In this document: piece by piece, positions 1-7,344 of the stretch
Layout of the letters: every line of letters begins with the position of its first letter
Numbering within the stretch: the stretch's first letter is position 1
NCBI GenBank assembly: GCA_017461685.1
Contig: JAFTXF010000073.1
Location: forward strand, 1-19,648
Reading direction: 5' to 3'
Origin: Lachnospiraceae bacterium
GTDB taxonomy: Bacteria; Bacillota; Clostridia; Lachnospirales; Lachnospiraceae
Length of the DNA: 19,648 bases
Made by a program: the position numbers and the translations under genes
The notes under the pieces: model-generated
The model's database searches: none
Told to the model about the DNA's origin: nothing
What the model saw: only the letters and a program-made list of their open reading frames with translations

Positions 1-608
1 ACCTTAACAGCATGTGCATTTGCTGCAGATAAAACCATGGATGTAGAATGGGTTGGATAATAAAATGGTGGTAAACCTGCCATCTTACGCCATTCTTCAC
101 CTTCTGTGTATTTGAAAGTATCATACAGATGCTTCATATCATGATTGTACTGAGCTTCTGCATAAACCAGATCACCCATTTCGCCGGATGCATATTTCTT
201 ACGGCAGAAAATAGATGCCGGACGGTATATACCGGTTTCACCCATGGAATAAGTCAGCCCTGTTTCTTCTACAAGTCTAACGATTTCCTTTACATCTTCA
301 ATGCTTGTTGCCATAGGAACAGCACTGTATACATGCTTTCCTGCTTTTAACGCTGCAATTGCCATTTCTCCGTGCTGATTTCTCTGTGAGAAGATTGCTA
401 CGGTATTGATTTCATCAGATGCCAACATATCATCATAAGAATCAAAAATCTTATCTACATGGAACATCTCATCATATTCCTTACAACGTTCCGGGAACTT
501 GTCAGTTACCGCTACAAATTCAACTGCAGGATGAGCCTGAAACAGTGGCACAAAATGACGACAGAACTGACCGCATCCTACAAATCCTATTCTAATTTTT
601 TCTCGCAT
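1..608 (-). CDS. Gfo/Idh/MocA-family NAD(P)-dependent oxidoreductase (partial, C-terminus outside window)
   Basis: The frame opens at an ATG (606-608) behind an AGGAGG ribosome site (615-620) and stays open to the left edge, giving about 202 residues of an N-terminal Rossmann domain. It begins MREKIRIGFVGCGQFCRHF, with the GxGxxx dinucleotide fold. Later motifs typical of the family are AGKHVYSAVPMA, an alpha/beta junction around MGETGIYRPASIFC, and YYPTHSTS...AHAVKV leading into the C-terminal domain. Family members oxidise or reduce sugars, inositols or glycosides at a hydroxyl. The usual EKP motif, whose lysine is commonly catalytic, reads AVP here, as in some divergent subgroups. It is divergent from the AraC gene at 957, which may control it. 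Substrate is unknown. Family assignment is firm; exact reaction is not. Confidence 0.9.
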   Translation of the reverse strand, partial: MREKIRIGFVGCGQFCRHFVPLFQAHPAVEFVAVTDKFPERCKEYDEMFHVDKIFDSYDDMLASDEINTVAIFSQRNQHGEMAIAALKAGKHVYSAVPMATSIEDVKEIVRLVEETGLTYSMGETGIYRPASIFCRKKYASGEMGDLVYAEAQYNHDMKHLYDTFKYTEGEEWRKMAGLPPFYYPTHSTSMVLSAANAHAVK

Positions 609-700
609 AATAAACCTCCTGAAATTTTATTGATTAGGCATTTATGAAATTCGTCGACTGCCGGCGGAAGTGTCAAAAACGCCTAGTTTTAGGTAATTCT

Positions 701-729
701 ATTATATAACCACGTTCTATGCTTTAAAA
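701..729 (-). promoter_or_regulatory. Candidate sigma-70-type promoter for the oxidoreductase
   Basis: On the minus strand a perfect TATAAT (701-706) is preceded, after a 17-nt spacer, by a weak -35 TTTTAA (724-729). The -35 lies inside a 16-bp motif (719-734) that recurs upstream of fucI. A good -10 with a poor -35 suggests an activated promoter. The rest of the 609-956 intergenic region holds a second TTGCAATCA copy (740-748 and 871-879), the small palindrome TTTCATGTATGAAA near 814-827, and no gene that I can see. Confidence 0.5.
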
Positions 730-734
730 TGTAC
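719..734. repeat. 16-bp promoter motif, copy 1 (ATGCTTTAAAATGTAC)
   Basis: This is an exact match to 13713-13728. Both copies lie upstream of a leftward gene (oxidoreductase here, fucI there), in the same orientation relative to it, and the flanks are not similar. That suggests a shared regulator site rather than a duplicated segment. This copy covers the -35 of the predicted promoter. Confidence 0.5.
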
Positions 735-870
735 CTGGGTTGCAATCAGATTGTATCCTTGTAGCTTTCTGCTGCACAGTCATTGATGCAGTCAACTTTA
801 CTTTTAAAACATTTTCATGTATGAAAGTTGAAATCTTTTTGTATGTACGTTGCATCCTCTATTTCTATTG

Positions 871-900
871 TTGCAATCAAAACACATATTATGATATATT
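871..900 (+). promoter_or_regulatory. Candidate promoter for the araC-dmt pair
   Basis: TTGCAA (871-876) and TATATT (895-900) are separated by 18 nt, about 57 nt ahead of the AraC start at 957. The match is moderate in an AT-rich region, so confidence is limited. Confidence 0.35.
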
Positions 901-956
901 GGACACGCAACCAACCACCCGTTTATTCACTGAATTATCATAAAAGGATTATTGTA

Positions 957-1790
957 ATGAGCATCATTTTAGATTATCACAATATAAAAAAGTTGCCTAA
1001 TCAAAGCATTGCTGTTATACAATGTGGTCTTACCATATGCCATGCCGGTCATGTCAGCCAGCCTCGTATTTACAATCATTACTCAGCACACTTTATATTG
1101 GAGGGAAAAGGAAAATATATTGTAAATGGCACTACCTATGAATTAGGACCGGGACAGGGATTTATGATCACACCGGACATCTCCAATACCTATATTGCAG
1201 ATGAGAAGGAACCCTGGAAATACATTTATGCCACCTTTTGCGGCGTAGATGATGATTCTCTTGTGCGTGCAGCGGGGCTTGATACGGAAAATGTTACCTT
1301 TACTTTTCCGCTGGATGAGCCAATGTTAAAGGATTTGTACGCAATGTATGAAGCCAGCAAATGTTATGATGCCAAGGGCTATGATGTGGTGGGATATTTT
1401 TTGTTGGTGATGAGCCGTCTGATCAAGAAAGCTGCGGACAACGCACCAAAGACCTATTCCCCGGAACATTATCTCAAAAAAGCAATCAGCTATATCGAAA
1501 ATAATTACCCCTACAATATCTCTGTGGAGGATATCGCAGGACATGTAGGAATCGACAGGTCCTACTTATATAAAATATTTGTAAAGCATTTGCAGCAGTC
1601 TCCATCCAATTACTTATACGAGTACCGCTTACTGATGGGAGTCAAGCTTTTGGGCAATGTGAATCTATCCATCAACGAAGTAGCATTGTCTGTAGGTTTC
1701 CATGATGTTGCACACTTTTACAAGGCATTTACAGCCAAATACAAAACAACCCCTAAAAATTACAGACTTACAAATTATGGAGAAGATTAA
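957..1790 (+). CDS. AraC-family transcriptional regulator with cupin sensor domain
   Basis: This is a 277-residue regulator. I chose the ATG at 957 because AGGA (945-948) lies 8 nt upstream; the open frame to the left has no homology-like sequence. Residues ~25-90 form a cupin-type ligand-binding domain (HYSAHFILEGKGKYIVNG, GPGQGFMITPDISNTYI). Residues ~171-270 form the double helix-turn-helix: ISVEDIAGHVGIDRSYLYKIFVK for the first, and the INEVALSVGFHDVAHFYKAF / TTPKNYR signature for the second. Such proteins usually sense a sugar or related metabolite and activate adjacent genes. It is divergent from the oxidoreductase and only 2 nt from the downstream transporter, so both are plausible targets. 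The ligand cannot be read from the sequence. Confidence 0.92.
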   Translation: MSIILDYHNIKKLPNQSIAVIQCGLTICHAGHVSQPRIYNHYSAHFILEGKGKYIVNGTTYELGPGQGFMITPDISNTYIADEKEPWKYIYATFCGVDDDSLVRAAGLDTENVTFTFPLDEPMLKDLYAMYEASKCYDAKGYDVVGYFLLVMSRLIKKAADNAPKTYSPEHYLKKAISYIENNYPYNISVEDIAGHVGIDRSYLYKIFVKHLQQSPSNYLYEYRLLMGVKLLGNVNLSINEVALSVGFHDVAHFYKAFTAKYKTTPKNYRLTNYGED

Positions 1791-1792
1791 AA

Positions 1793-2695
1793 ATGGAATA
1801 TTTATTAATGGCAGTATCAATACTGTTCTCTGTACTGAACAGTTTATTATTACACAAATTTAAAAACCGGACTTTCAAGACTCCGGGAGACTCCTTTTTC
1901 TTTAACGGAGGAGTAAGTATTATTTGGATTATCATTTTATTTGTATGGTTTCTGATTGCAGGAGATACCAAGTTAAGCCCGGGCGCCGTTGTCTATGGTG
2001 TGATCTACGGTGTGATTCTTTGTATGTTTTTATACTTTAAAACAGAATCCATGGCTACCGGACCGGTATCACTGACAACCCTGATCGGCAGCAGTGCTTT
2101 TATCATTGCAACCTGGTTCGGTGTTATTTATGCCTCTGAGAAAATCAATATTTTTCAGCTGATCGGTATGGCCCTCATCCTGGTGTCCCTGGTTATGTGT
2201 GTCAACCCCAAGAAAAGTGCCGAGAAGCTTACCTTAAAGTGGTTTATCTACTGTGTGGCTTTCTTCCTGGCAGGTGGTTTTGTGGGCATCCTGTATAAGG
2301 TTTTTGGTAAATCCGACGTATCAGACCAAGTCAACACCATGATGCTTACAGCAGCAGTTGTGTCAGCGATTTTATTCTTTGTCATGGGATTTGTAATAAA
2401 CAAAATTTCCGGCACAGAAGCACCTACCATTCACAAAGATGCTGTAAAGTACATATTATTTAGCGGTATTGCCGGCTGTATTTACATCCGATTGAACATT
2501 CCCCTGGCAAATATGATTCCGAGTGCTATATTCTTCCCTGTCAGCAACGGTGCCATGGTTGTCTTAACCACTCTTGCCGGCAATGTACTGTTTAAGGAGA
2601 AACTTAGCGGCATCCAAAAGGCCGGTATTCTGCTGGGCCTGGTTGCAATTATAATAACCGGCTGCGGTAACTTTGTGTGGAATATGATTTTTTGA
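1793..2695 (+). CDS. EamA/DMT-superfamily membrane transporter
   Basis: This 300-residue protein has about ten hydrophobic segments in two similar halves, as expected for EamA-type drug/metabolite transporters. The first helix starts at residue ~2 (LLMAVSILFSVLNSLLL) and the last ends at the C-terminus (AGILLGLVAIIITGCGNFVW). Polar loops between segments contain Lys/Glu-rich stretches. A GGAGAAG ribosome site (1779-1785) lies inside the end of the AraC gene, and the start codon is 2 nt past its stop, so the two genes are almost certainly cotranscribed. It probably exports or imports a small metabolite at the cytoplasmic membrane. The direction and substrate are unknown. Confidence 0.85.
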   Translation: MEYLLMAVSILFSVLNSLLLHKFKNRTFKTPGDSFFFNGGVSIIWIIILFVWFLIAGDTKLSPGAVVYGVIYGVILCMFLYFKTESMATGPVSLTTLIGSSAFIIATWFGVIYASEKINIFQLIGMALILVSLVMCVNPKKSAEKLTLKWFIYCVAFFLAGGFVGILYKVFGKSDVSDQVNTMMLTAAVVSAILFFVMGFVINKISGTEAPTIHKDAVKYILFSGIAGCIYIRLNIPLANMIPSAIFFPVSNGAMVVLTTLAGNVLFKEKLSGIQKAGILLGLVAIIITGCGNFVWNMIF

Positions 2696-2722
2696 ACTTA
2701 ATCATTGAAAGAATTGCAGAAG

Positions 2723-2825
2723 TTCTGTACTGAGACTCTATATTGTGATTCTGTACTATGAGCGTACTATAATTCTGTACTATAGTTCTATTTTGGAATT
2801 CAGCACTACGATTTTATACTGAGAA
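2723..2825. repeat. Degenerate 11-14-nt tandem repeat (about 8 units)
   Basis: Units begin at 2723, 2737, 2749, 2762, 2773, 2786, 2799 and 2812. The consensus is close to TTCTGTACTATGA; three units carry TTCTGTACT exactly and the others are diverged. It lies between the transporter stop and the terminator, in non-coding DNA. Confidence 0.7.
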
Positions 2826-2837
2826 CCCGTAAGTATT

Positions 2838-2876
2838 TTGGGGCACCCTCCGCAAAGAAGGTGCCCCAATTTTTTA
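2838..2876 (+). terminator. Rho-independent terminator after the araC-transporter pair
   Basis: A perfect 10-bp stem (2838-2847 with 2860-2869, core GGGGCACC/GGTGCCCC) has a 12-nt loop and is followed by a run of T (2870-2875). It faces the convergent acetyltransferase gene. Confidence 0.88.
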
Positions 2877-2880
2877 TATC

Positions 2881-2924
2881 TATGAGCTTATTTCATCATA
2901 TCTATACGCTTATTTCATCATATC
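2881..2924. repeat. 22-bp tandem duplication over the acetyltransferase stop codon
   Basis: Positions 2881-2902 and 2903-2924 match at 20 of 22 bases; 17 in a row (GCTTATTTCATCATATC) are identical. The right copy contains the last codons and TAA of the leftward acetyltransferase gene, so the left copy is a duplicated gene end. Confidence 0.8.
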
Positions 2925-3533
2925 CAGCGTATCATGATCTATTTTTCTGTCTTTAAAATAATATTCCTTATCGTGGTCATTAATCTCCCGCAATACCTTA
3001 CACGGATTGCCCACTGCCACCACATTGGACGGAATATCCTTGGTCACTACACTGCCTGCGCCGATCACGGTATTATCGCCGATAGTAACCCCCGGCACAA
3101 TGATGACCTCGGCGCCGATCCAGCAGTTTTTGCCGATACAAACCGGGAAATTGTACTGATACGCCTTTTCCCGAAGCTCAGGCAAAATAGGATGCCCTGC
3201 GGTGGCTACTACCACATTTGGCCCAAACATCGTATAGTCACCTACGTAAATGTGTGTGTCATCTACCAAAGTCAGATTAAAGTTGGCATATACGTACTTA
3301 CCGAAATGACAGTGTCTGCCGCCCCAATTAGCGTGAAACGGCGGCTCAATGTAGCAGCCTTCTCCAATCTCAGCAAACATTTCGCCCAACATCTTTTCAC
3401 GCTTTTCCTGCTCCGTTGGGCGAGTCTGGTTGAAATCGTAAAGTCGGTCCAGGCATATGGTCTGTTCCGCCATGATTTCGGCGTCTCCGGGGAGATATAA
3501 TTCGCCTGAGTGCATTTTTTCTTTTTGGTTCAT
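2910..3533 (-). CDS. Maltose/galactoside-type O-acetyltransferase (left-handed beta-helix)
   Basis: The protein is 207 residues from the ATG at 3533, which has AAAGGAG about 5 nt upstream; an in-frame ATG at 3572 has no such site. Residues 1-60 match the maltose acetyltransferase N-domain (KMHSGELYLPGDAEI...). Residues ~70-180 are hexapeptide repeats, with the catalytic His in ATAGHP (His114), GKNCWIGAEVIIVPGVTIGDNTVIGAGSVV and VAVGNPCKVLREI. The family transfers acetyl from acetyl-CoA to a sugar hydroxyl. It is the last gene of the leftward cluster, 96 nt after the glycyl radical enzyme. In that gap a 10-bp GC palindrome (3591-3600) could form a weak hairpin. A role in detoxifying unused sugars is possible but not shown. 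Confidence 0.9.
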   Translation of the reverse strand: MNQKEKMHSGELYLPGDAEIMAEQTICLDRLYDFNQTRPTEQEKREKMLGEMFAEIGEGCYIEPPFHANWGGRHCHFGKYVYANFNLTLVDDTHIYVGDYTMFGPNVVVATAGHPILPELREKAYQYNFPVCIGKNCWIGAEVIIVPGVTIGDNTVIGAGSVVTKDIPSNVVAVGNPCKVLREINDHDKEYYFKDRKIDHDTLDMMK

Positions 3534-3629
3534 AACGCTCTCCTTTTTGCTTTTTCGGTAATCGCCATTCAAATCCCGAATGCCTTTGCCGCGCCGGCGC
3601 TTCTTCTCTCATAAATAACTTATATCAAA

Positions 3630-6323
3630 TTAATATCTTTGCTCTGTTCTCTGGATAATATCGTCCTGCAGTGATTTAGATAAGGTAGTAAACAGTGCGC
3701 TGTATCCGGCAACTCGGACTACCAGATCAGAATACTGCTCCGGATGCTTCTGGGCATCCAAAAGAGTCTCTCTGCTGACTACGTTAAACTGTACGTGACT
3801 TCCTTTCTTCTCAAAGAAAACCTGTACCAGCTGGATAAACTTGCGGATACCGTCCTCGCCCTCTAATGCTGACGGGTGGAATTTCTGGTTAAACAGGGTA
3901 CCGTTGGAAGCCTTGTAATGGTCTAACTTCGCTACGGAATTGGCAGCTGCAGTAGGACCGTTCACGTCACGTCCTGCTCCCGGAGAAACACCGTCTGCTA
4001 TCGGTGTTCCTGCCAGTCTGCCGTCCGGTGTGGCGCCTGTCTGGGCGCCTAACGGTACGTTGGCCGAAACAGGGTAAAGGCCTGCCTGATACTGTCCGCC
4101 TCGCGGATTGGTGTACTTTTCCACCTCTCTGGTGTAGGTGTATGCCACTTCTCTTGCAAAATAATCTGCTTCATCAATGTCATTGCCGTACTTCGGCACT
4201 TCCTTAATCCAGTCCAAAAGCTGCTGGTAAAAAGCGGAATTGGACCGACCTGCAAAAGCATCTGCAGAACCGTTTGCCATAGCATTTGTGGAAGTACCTG
4301 TCAAAGCTTTTGTGAAACTGCCTGCTGCGGTACCTGTATATTCTGCCACGATACGTTTGGTAATACTCTCCACATCTGCCTTACCTACGTCCAGCCCGCG
4401 GCTCTTCATGCTCTCCAGCACCTGTCTGGTGGTCTCTGCCACAGCCTGTATCTGTGTCTCGGTCATAGCCAAAGCACCGGCAATCGAGCTACCCATAGCT
4501 GAATTCTCTATATGTGACGTACCTGTAGCTAAAGTGCCTAAATCCCCGGTTCCCATGCCGAAATTGTGCTCTAACGCATCCTTATATTCCGCCAAGGTAA
4601 GCTTGTGCTCTTCGAAAACCAACTGGCGTACTGCAAGCAGGGAATCGGTCACATTGGCAATACCAAAGCCCTGAGGTCCGGTAAAGTTATATACTGCACC
4701 GCCTTCCTGCACGCTCATACCTCGGCCGATACAGTCCTCCACCATACAAGAAAGGAACGGCAGCGGTGCACGCTCCTTGTGGGCATAATCCACAGCGTTG
4801 TCCGCATTCACCATCAGACCGATAAAATGTGTCATCTGGGTGCCGTAAGCCTCCCAAACCTTTTCAAAGCTGTCCAGGCTCTCTACACTGCCTGTCCTAG
4901 GACCAATCTGAACGCCCTTATCCACACCGTTTGAAAATACCAGTTCCAAAGGCCTGCACATATTAAAGAATGCCGCGTCATGCCAGCCGTCGGTCTTGCC
5001 GGACTTCTGAGGCTCTACACAGCCGATAATATTGTATTGTCTTGCATCCTCAATGGTAAGTCCTCTGTTTACTAATGCCGGAATAATGACTTCATCATTA
5101 TAATAAGCCGGAAGTCCCAAACCTGTCTTGGTAAGTTCCGCCGCTTTTTCCATAAGCTTCCACGGCGTCTTATTCCACACTCTGATACTGAAAGAAGGCT
5201 GTGGCAGTCTCACATGCATACAAGCCTGAATACACATATAGGAAAGGTCATTGGTTGCATCCGTACCGGCCCCGTCCTGACCGCCTACGATTAAATTCTG
5301 GAAAGCTCCATAGCCCGCAAATCCGGCTGCGGAATCTTTATCTCTAACCTTACTTAAATCATTGAATTTGACCCAGATACAGTCTATCAGCTCCTGCGCT
5401 TCTTCGGCAGTAATCAACCCCTTTTCCATATCCTTACGGTAATAAGGATACATATACTGGTCAAATCTGCCCGGAGAGATAGAATGACCGTTGCTCTCAA
5501 TCTGGATTAACTGCTGCACAAACCAAAAGGACTGGCATGCCTCATAAAAGCTTTCAGCGCCTTTTAAAGGAACCTTTTCACAGTTCGCCGCAATTTTATA
5601 AAGTTCCTGCTTTCTTGCAGGATTCTGTTCCTTTTCTGCCTCCTTACGAGCCAGCTCCGCATATCTCTTTGCATAAAGAACAGCCGCATCACAGCATATA
5701 ATCACAGCATTCCAAAAATGGGAATGTCCCGGATAGTCCGGTTCCGTTACCTTAGCCTGGGCTAATCTTGCCTTGGCAGCTTCGGCAATACCGCCGAAGC
5801 CCTTTTCCAAAACCAGGGCATAATCCACGGTAACATGTCCCACACCGTTATATAAATAATTGCCCACCGTAAAAATATTGTGGTCAATTGCCTGCAGTGT
5901 ATCTTCTGTCATATAAGACAATGCCAGCTCACTGGTGGTTTTCCCTCTCCAGTACTGATGAGCCTCCCTTAACACTGCCTTATCTTCCTCAGAAATCAAA
6001 AACGGATCTGCGCTTCTGGCAGCAATGGTATCAAATTCATCCTCCAGCCACTGAAAAGAAAATTCCGGATAGGTCTGTGCACTACGCGGATTTACGGTGG
6101 TGCTGCCAACAATCAGTTCGTCAGGACGAATGACAATCGGTATGTATTTTAAAATATGCTCGAATGCCTTGGCCCTTCTCAGTATGGTAGGCTGTCCTTC
6201 CGTTGCCTTATAGCTTTCGGTCAGCAGTCGGGCTCTCGCACTTTCTATCACAGGCTTTCCTGCGAACAAATCTCTTTTCAATCTGTCAATTCTGGCAGTC
6301 TTTTTGATTGCACCTATCTCCAT
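3630..6323 (-). CDS. Glycyl radical enzyme, glycerol/diol dehydratase-like group, with large insertion
   Basis: This 897-residue enzyme of the pyruvate formate-lyase superfamily has an active-site Cys435-Val-Glu437 in NIIGCVEPQKSGKTDGWHDAA. The C-terminal glycyl radical loop is RVAGYSALF (Gly873), followed by LQDDIIQRTEQRY. A single Cys followed by x-Glu is the pattern of the dehydratase/lyase branch (glycerol, propanediol, choline, isethionate, DHPS enzymes), not of pyruvate formate-lyase, which has two Cys. The HypD-like signature I recall (GCVETG) is absent. Relatives are roughly 790-850 residues; the excess lies at ~590-706, between HNFG and VPKYGND. Activity needs a radical-SAM activase, which is not in this window. 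Its cluster partners suggest it acts late, on an aldolase product or a derivative. The substrate is not assignable. A ribosome site (GGAAG near 6331-6337) precedes the ATG. Confidence 0.93.
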   Translation of the reverse strand: MEIGAIKKTARIDRLKRDLFAGKPVIESARARLLTESYKATEGQPTILRRAKAFEHILKYIPIVIRPDELIVGSTTVNPRSAQTYPEFSFQWLEDEFDTIAARSADPFLISEEDKAVLREAHQYWRGKTTSELALSYMTEDTLQAIDHNIFTVGNYLYNGVGHVTVDYALVLEKGFGGIAEAAKARLAQAKVTEPDYPGHSHFWNAVIICCDAAVLYAKRYAELARKEAEKEQNPARKQELYKIAANCEKVPLKGAESFYEACQSFWFVQQLIQIESNGHSISPGRFDQYMYPYYRKDMEKGLITAEEAQELIDCIWVKFNDLSKVRDKDSAAGFAGYGAFQNLIVGGQDGAGTDATNDLSYMCIQACMHVRLPQPSFSIRVWNKTPWKLMEKAAELTKTGLGLPAYYNDEVIIPALVNRGLTIEDARQYNIIGCVEPQKSGKTDGWHDAAFFNMCRPLELVFSNGVDKGVQIGPRTGSVESLDSFEKVWEAYGTQMTHFIGLMVNADNAVDYAHKERAPLPFLSCMVEDCIGRGMSVQEGGAVYNFTGPQGFGIANVTDSLLAVRQLVFEEHKLTLAEYKDALEHNFGMGTGDLGTLATGTSHIENSAMGSSIAGALAMTETQIQAVAETTRQVLESMKSRGLDVGKADVESITKRIVAEYTGTAAGSFTKALTGTSTNAMANGSADAFAGRSNSAFYQQLLDWIKEVPKYGNDIDEADYFAREVAYTYTREVEKYTNPRGGQYQAGLYPVSANVPLGAQTGATPDGRLAGTPIADGVSPGAGRDVNGPTAAANSVAKLDHYKASNGTLFNQKFHPSALEGEDGIRKFIQLVQVFFEKKGSHVQFNVVSRETLLDAQKHPEQYSDLVVRVAGYSALFTTLSKSLQDDIIQRTEQRY

Positions 6324-6405
6324 CTTTACGCTTCCGCCTTTCTGTCATCTGAGCTAGTACATCGATTTCTAATTAACCGGACTCAATTGCACTAGTCCAA
6401 AATAT

Positions 6406-7329
6406 TTACTGTCTCTTCAATAATTCCTGAACAACAGCCTTTACAATCTTGTCTACATCATAGTTGGAATAAGCTACTTTTCCCACGGAACCAAACAGCT
6501 CCAGCTTTTTGATTACTTCCAACTTAATCGCTTCTACTGCAGCAGGAATCAGGTCGATAATACCCTTATCCATGGAATCAAAAGCACTGAACTGAGCCTT
6601 TACTGCTGCCACGTTAATGTCGGTGAAAATATTAACCTTGCTGATACCCTTTTCGATGGCCTTCTTAAAATCATCATCGGTAAGACCGGAACCGCCATGT
6701 AATACCAACGGAACATCTACCGTATGAGCGATAGTCTCGATGCGCTTGAAATCAAGCTTAGGAGGCAGCTTATAAGCACCGTGGGCATTACCTACTGCAA
6801 TGGCAAGTGCGTCTACCTTGGTCTTCTCCACGAAGTCCTTTGCTAACTTCGGGTCTGTAAAATACTTGGAAGGGTCAGCCAAATGAGAGCTTCCCTCTGC
6901 AGAGCCTTCGTTATCGCCTACATGACCTAACTCACCTTCAATAGTTGCACCATAAGAATGGGCAATTTCTGCCATTTCTTTTACCTTTTCCACATTCACC
7001 TCATAAGGGTCTGTAGAGCAGTCGTACATAATAGAGGTAAAGCCAAGCTCCAATGCCTTAATACAGGTTTCTTTCTTTAAACCGTGGTCCAAATGCACAA
7101 CCACAGGAACATTGGCTTTCTTTGCCATAGGAATCAGATAGTAGGAAACCTCCTCCAACGGTCCGTATGGCAAAAGCACCTCGGCTGTTCCCATAATAAC
7201 AGGAGAATGGGTTTTCTCAGCAGCTGCAATGATACCTCTTGCCAGTTCCAGATTTACCGCATTAAAAAGACCAACTGCATATTTACCTTTTTGTGCCGGT
7301 TTCAGCACGTCATTCATATTTACTAACAT
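6406..7329 (-). CDS. Class II ketose-bisphosphate aldolase
   Basis: This is a 307-residue zinc-dependent aldolase of the fructose/tagatose-bisphosphate family. It has the catalytic Asp and zinc His in VVVHLDHG (Asp81, His82), EGELGHVG (131-138), a zinc His in GNAHGAYK (His183), and a zinc His with phosphate-binding loop in LVLHGGSG (His211). It would cleave a ketose (bis)phosphate to dihydroxyacetone phosphate and an aldehyde. Starts at ATG 7329 behind AGGAGGAAG. It follows the kinase gene by 15 nt and precedes the glycyl radical enzyme by 82 nt, so it is almost certainly in the same operon. Fructose-1,6-bisphosphate, tagatose-1,6-bisphosphate or a deoxy/modified analogue are all possible; the context favours a dedicated catabolic aldolase over the glycolytic one. 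Confidence 0.92.
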   Translation of the reverse strand: MLVNMNDVLKPAQKGKYAVGLFNAVNLELARGIIAAAEKTHSPVIMGTAEVLLPYGPLEEVSYYLIPMAKKANVPVVVHLDHGLKKETCIKALELGFTSIMYDCSTDPYEVNVEKVKEMAEIAHSYGATIEGELGHVGDNEGSAEGSSHLADPSKYFTDPKLAKDFVEKTKVDALAIAVGNAHGAYKLPPKLDFKRIETIAHTVDVPLVLHGGSGLTDDDFKKAIEKGISKVNIFTDINVAAVKAQFSAFDSMDKGIIDLIPAAVEAIKLEVIKKLELFGSVGKVAYSNYDVDKIVKAVVQELLKRQ

Positions 7330-7344
7330 GTTACTTCCTCCTAA

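Noticed and set aside
2934..3500. 188-residue plus-strand frame
   Set aside because: It is fully opposite the acetyltransferase gene, whose motifs and start are clear.
3591..3600. 10-bp palindrome GCGCCGGCGC between the glycyl radical enzyme and acetyltransferase genes
   Set aside because: It has no loop and no T-run, so it is not a convincing terminator; noted only as a possible weak hairpin.
4240..4674. 144-residue frame on the plus strand
   Set aside because: It is a shadow of the glycyl radical enzyme on the opposite strand, with no ribosome site or recognisable domain.
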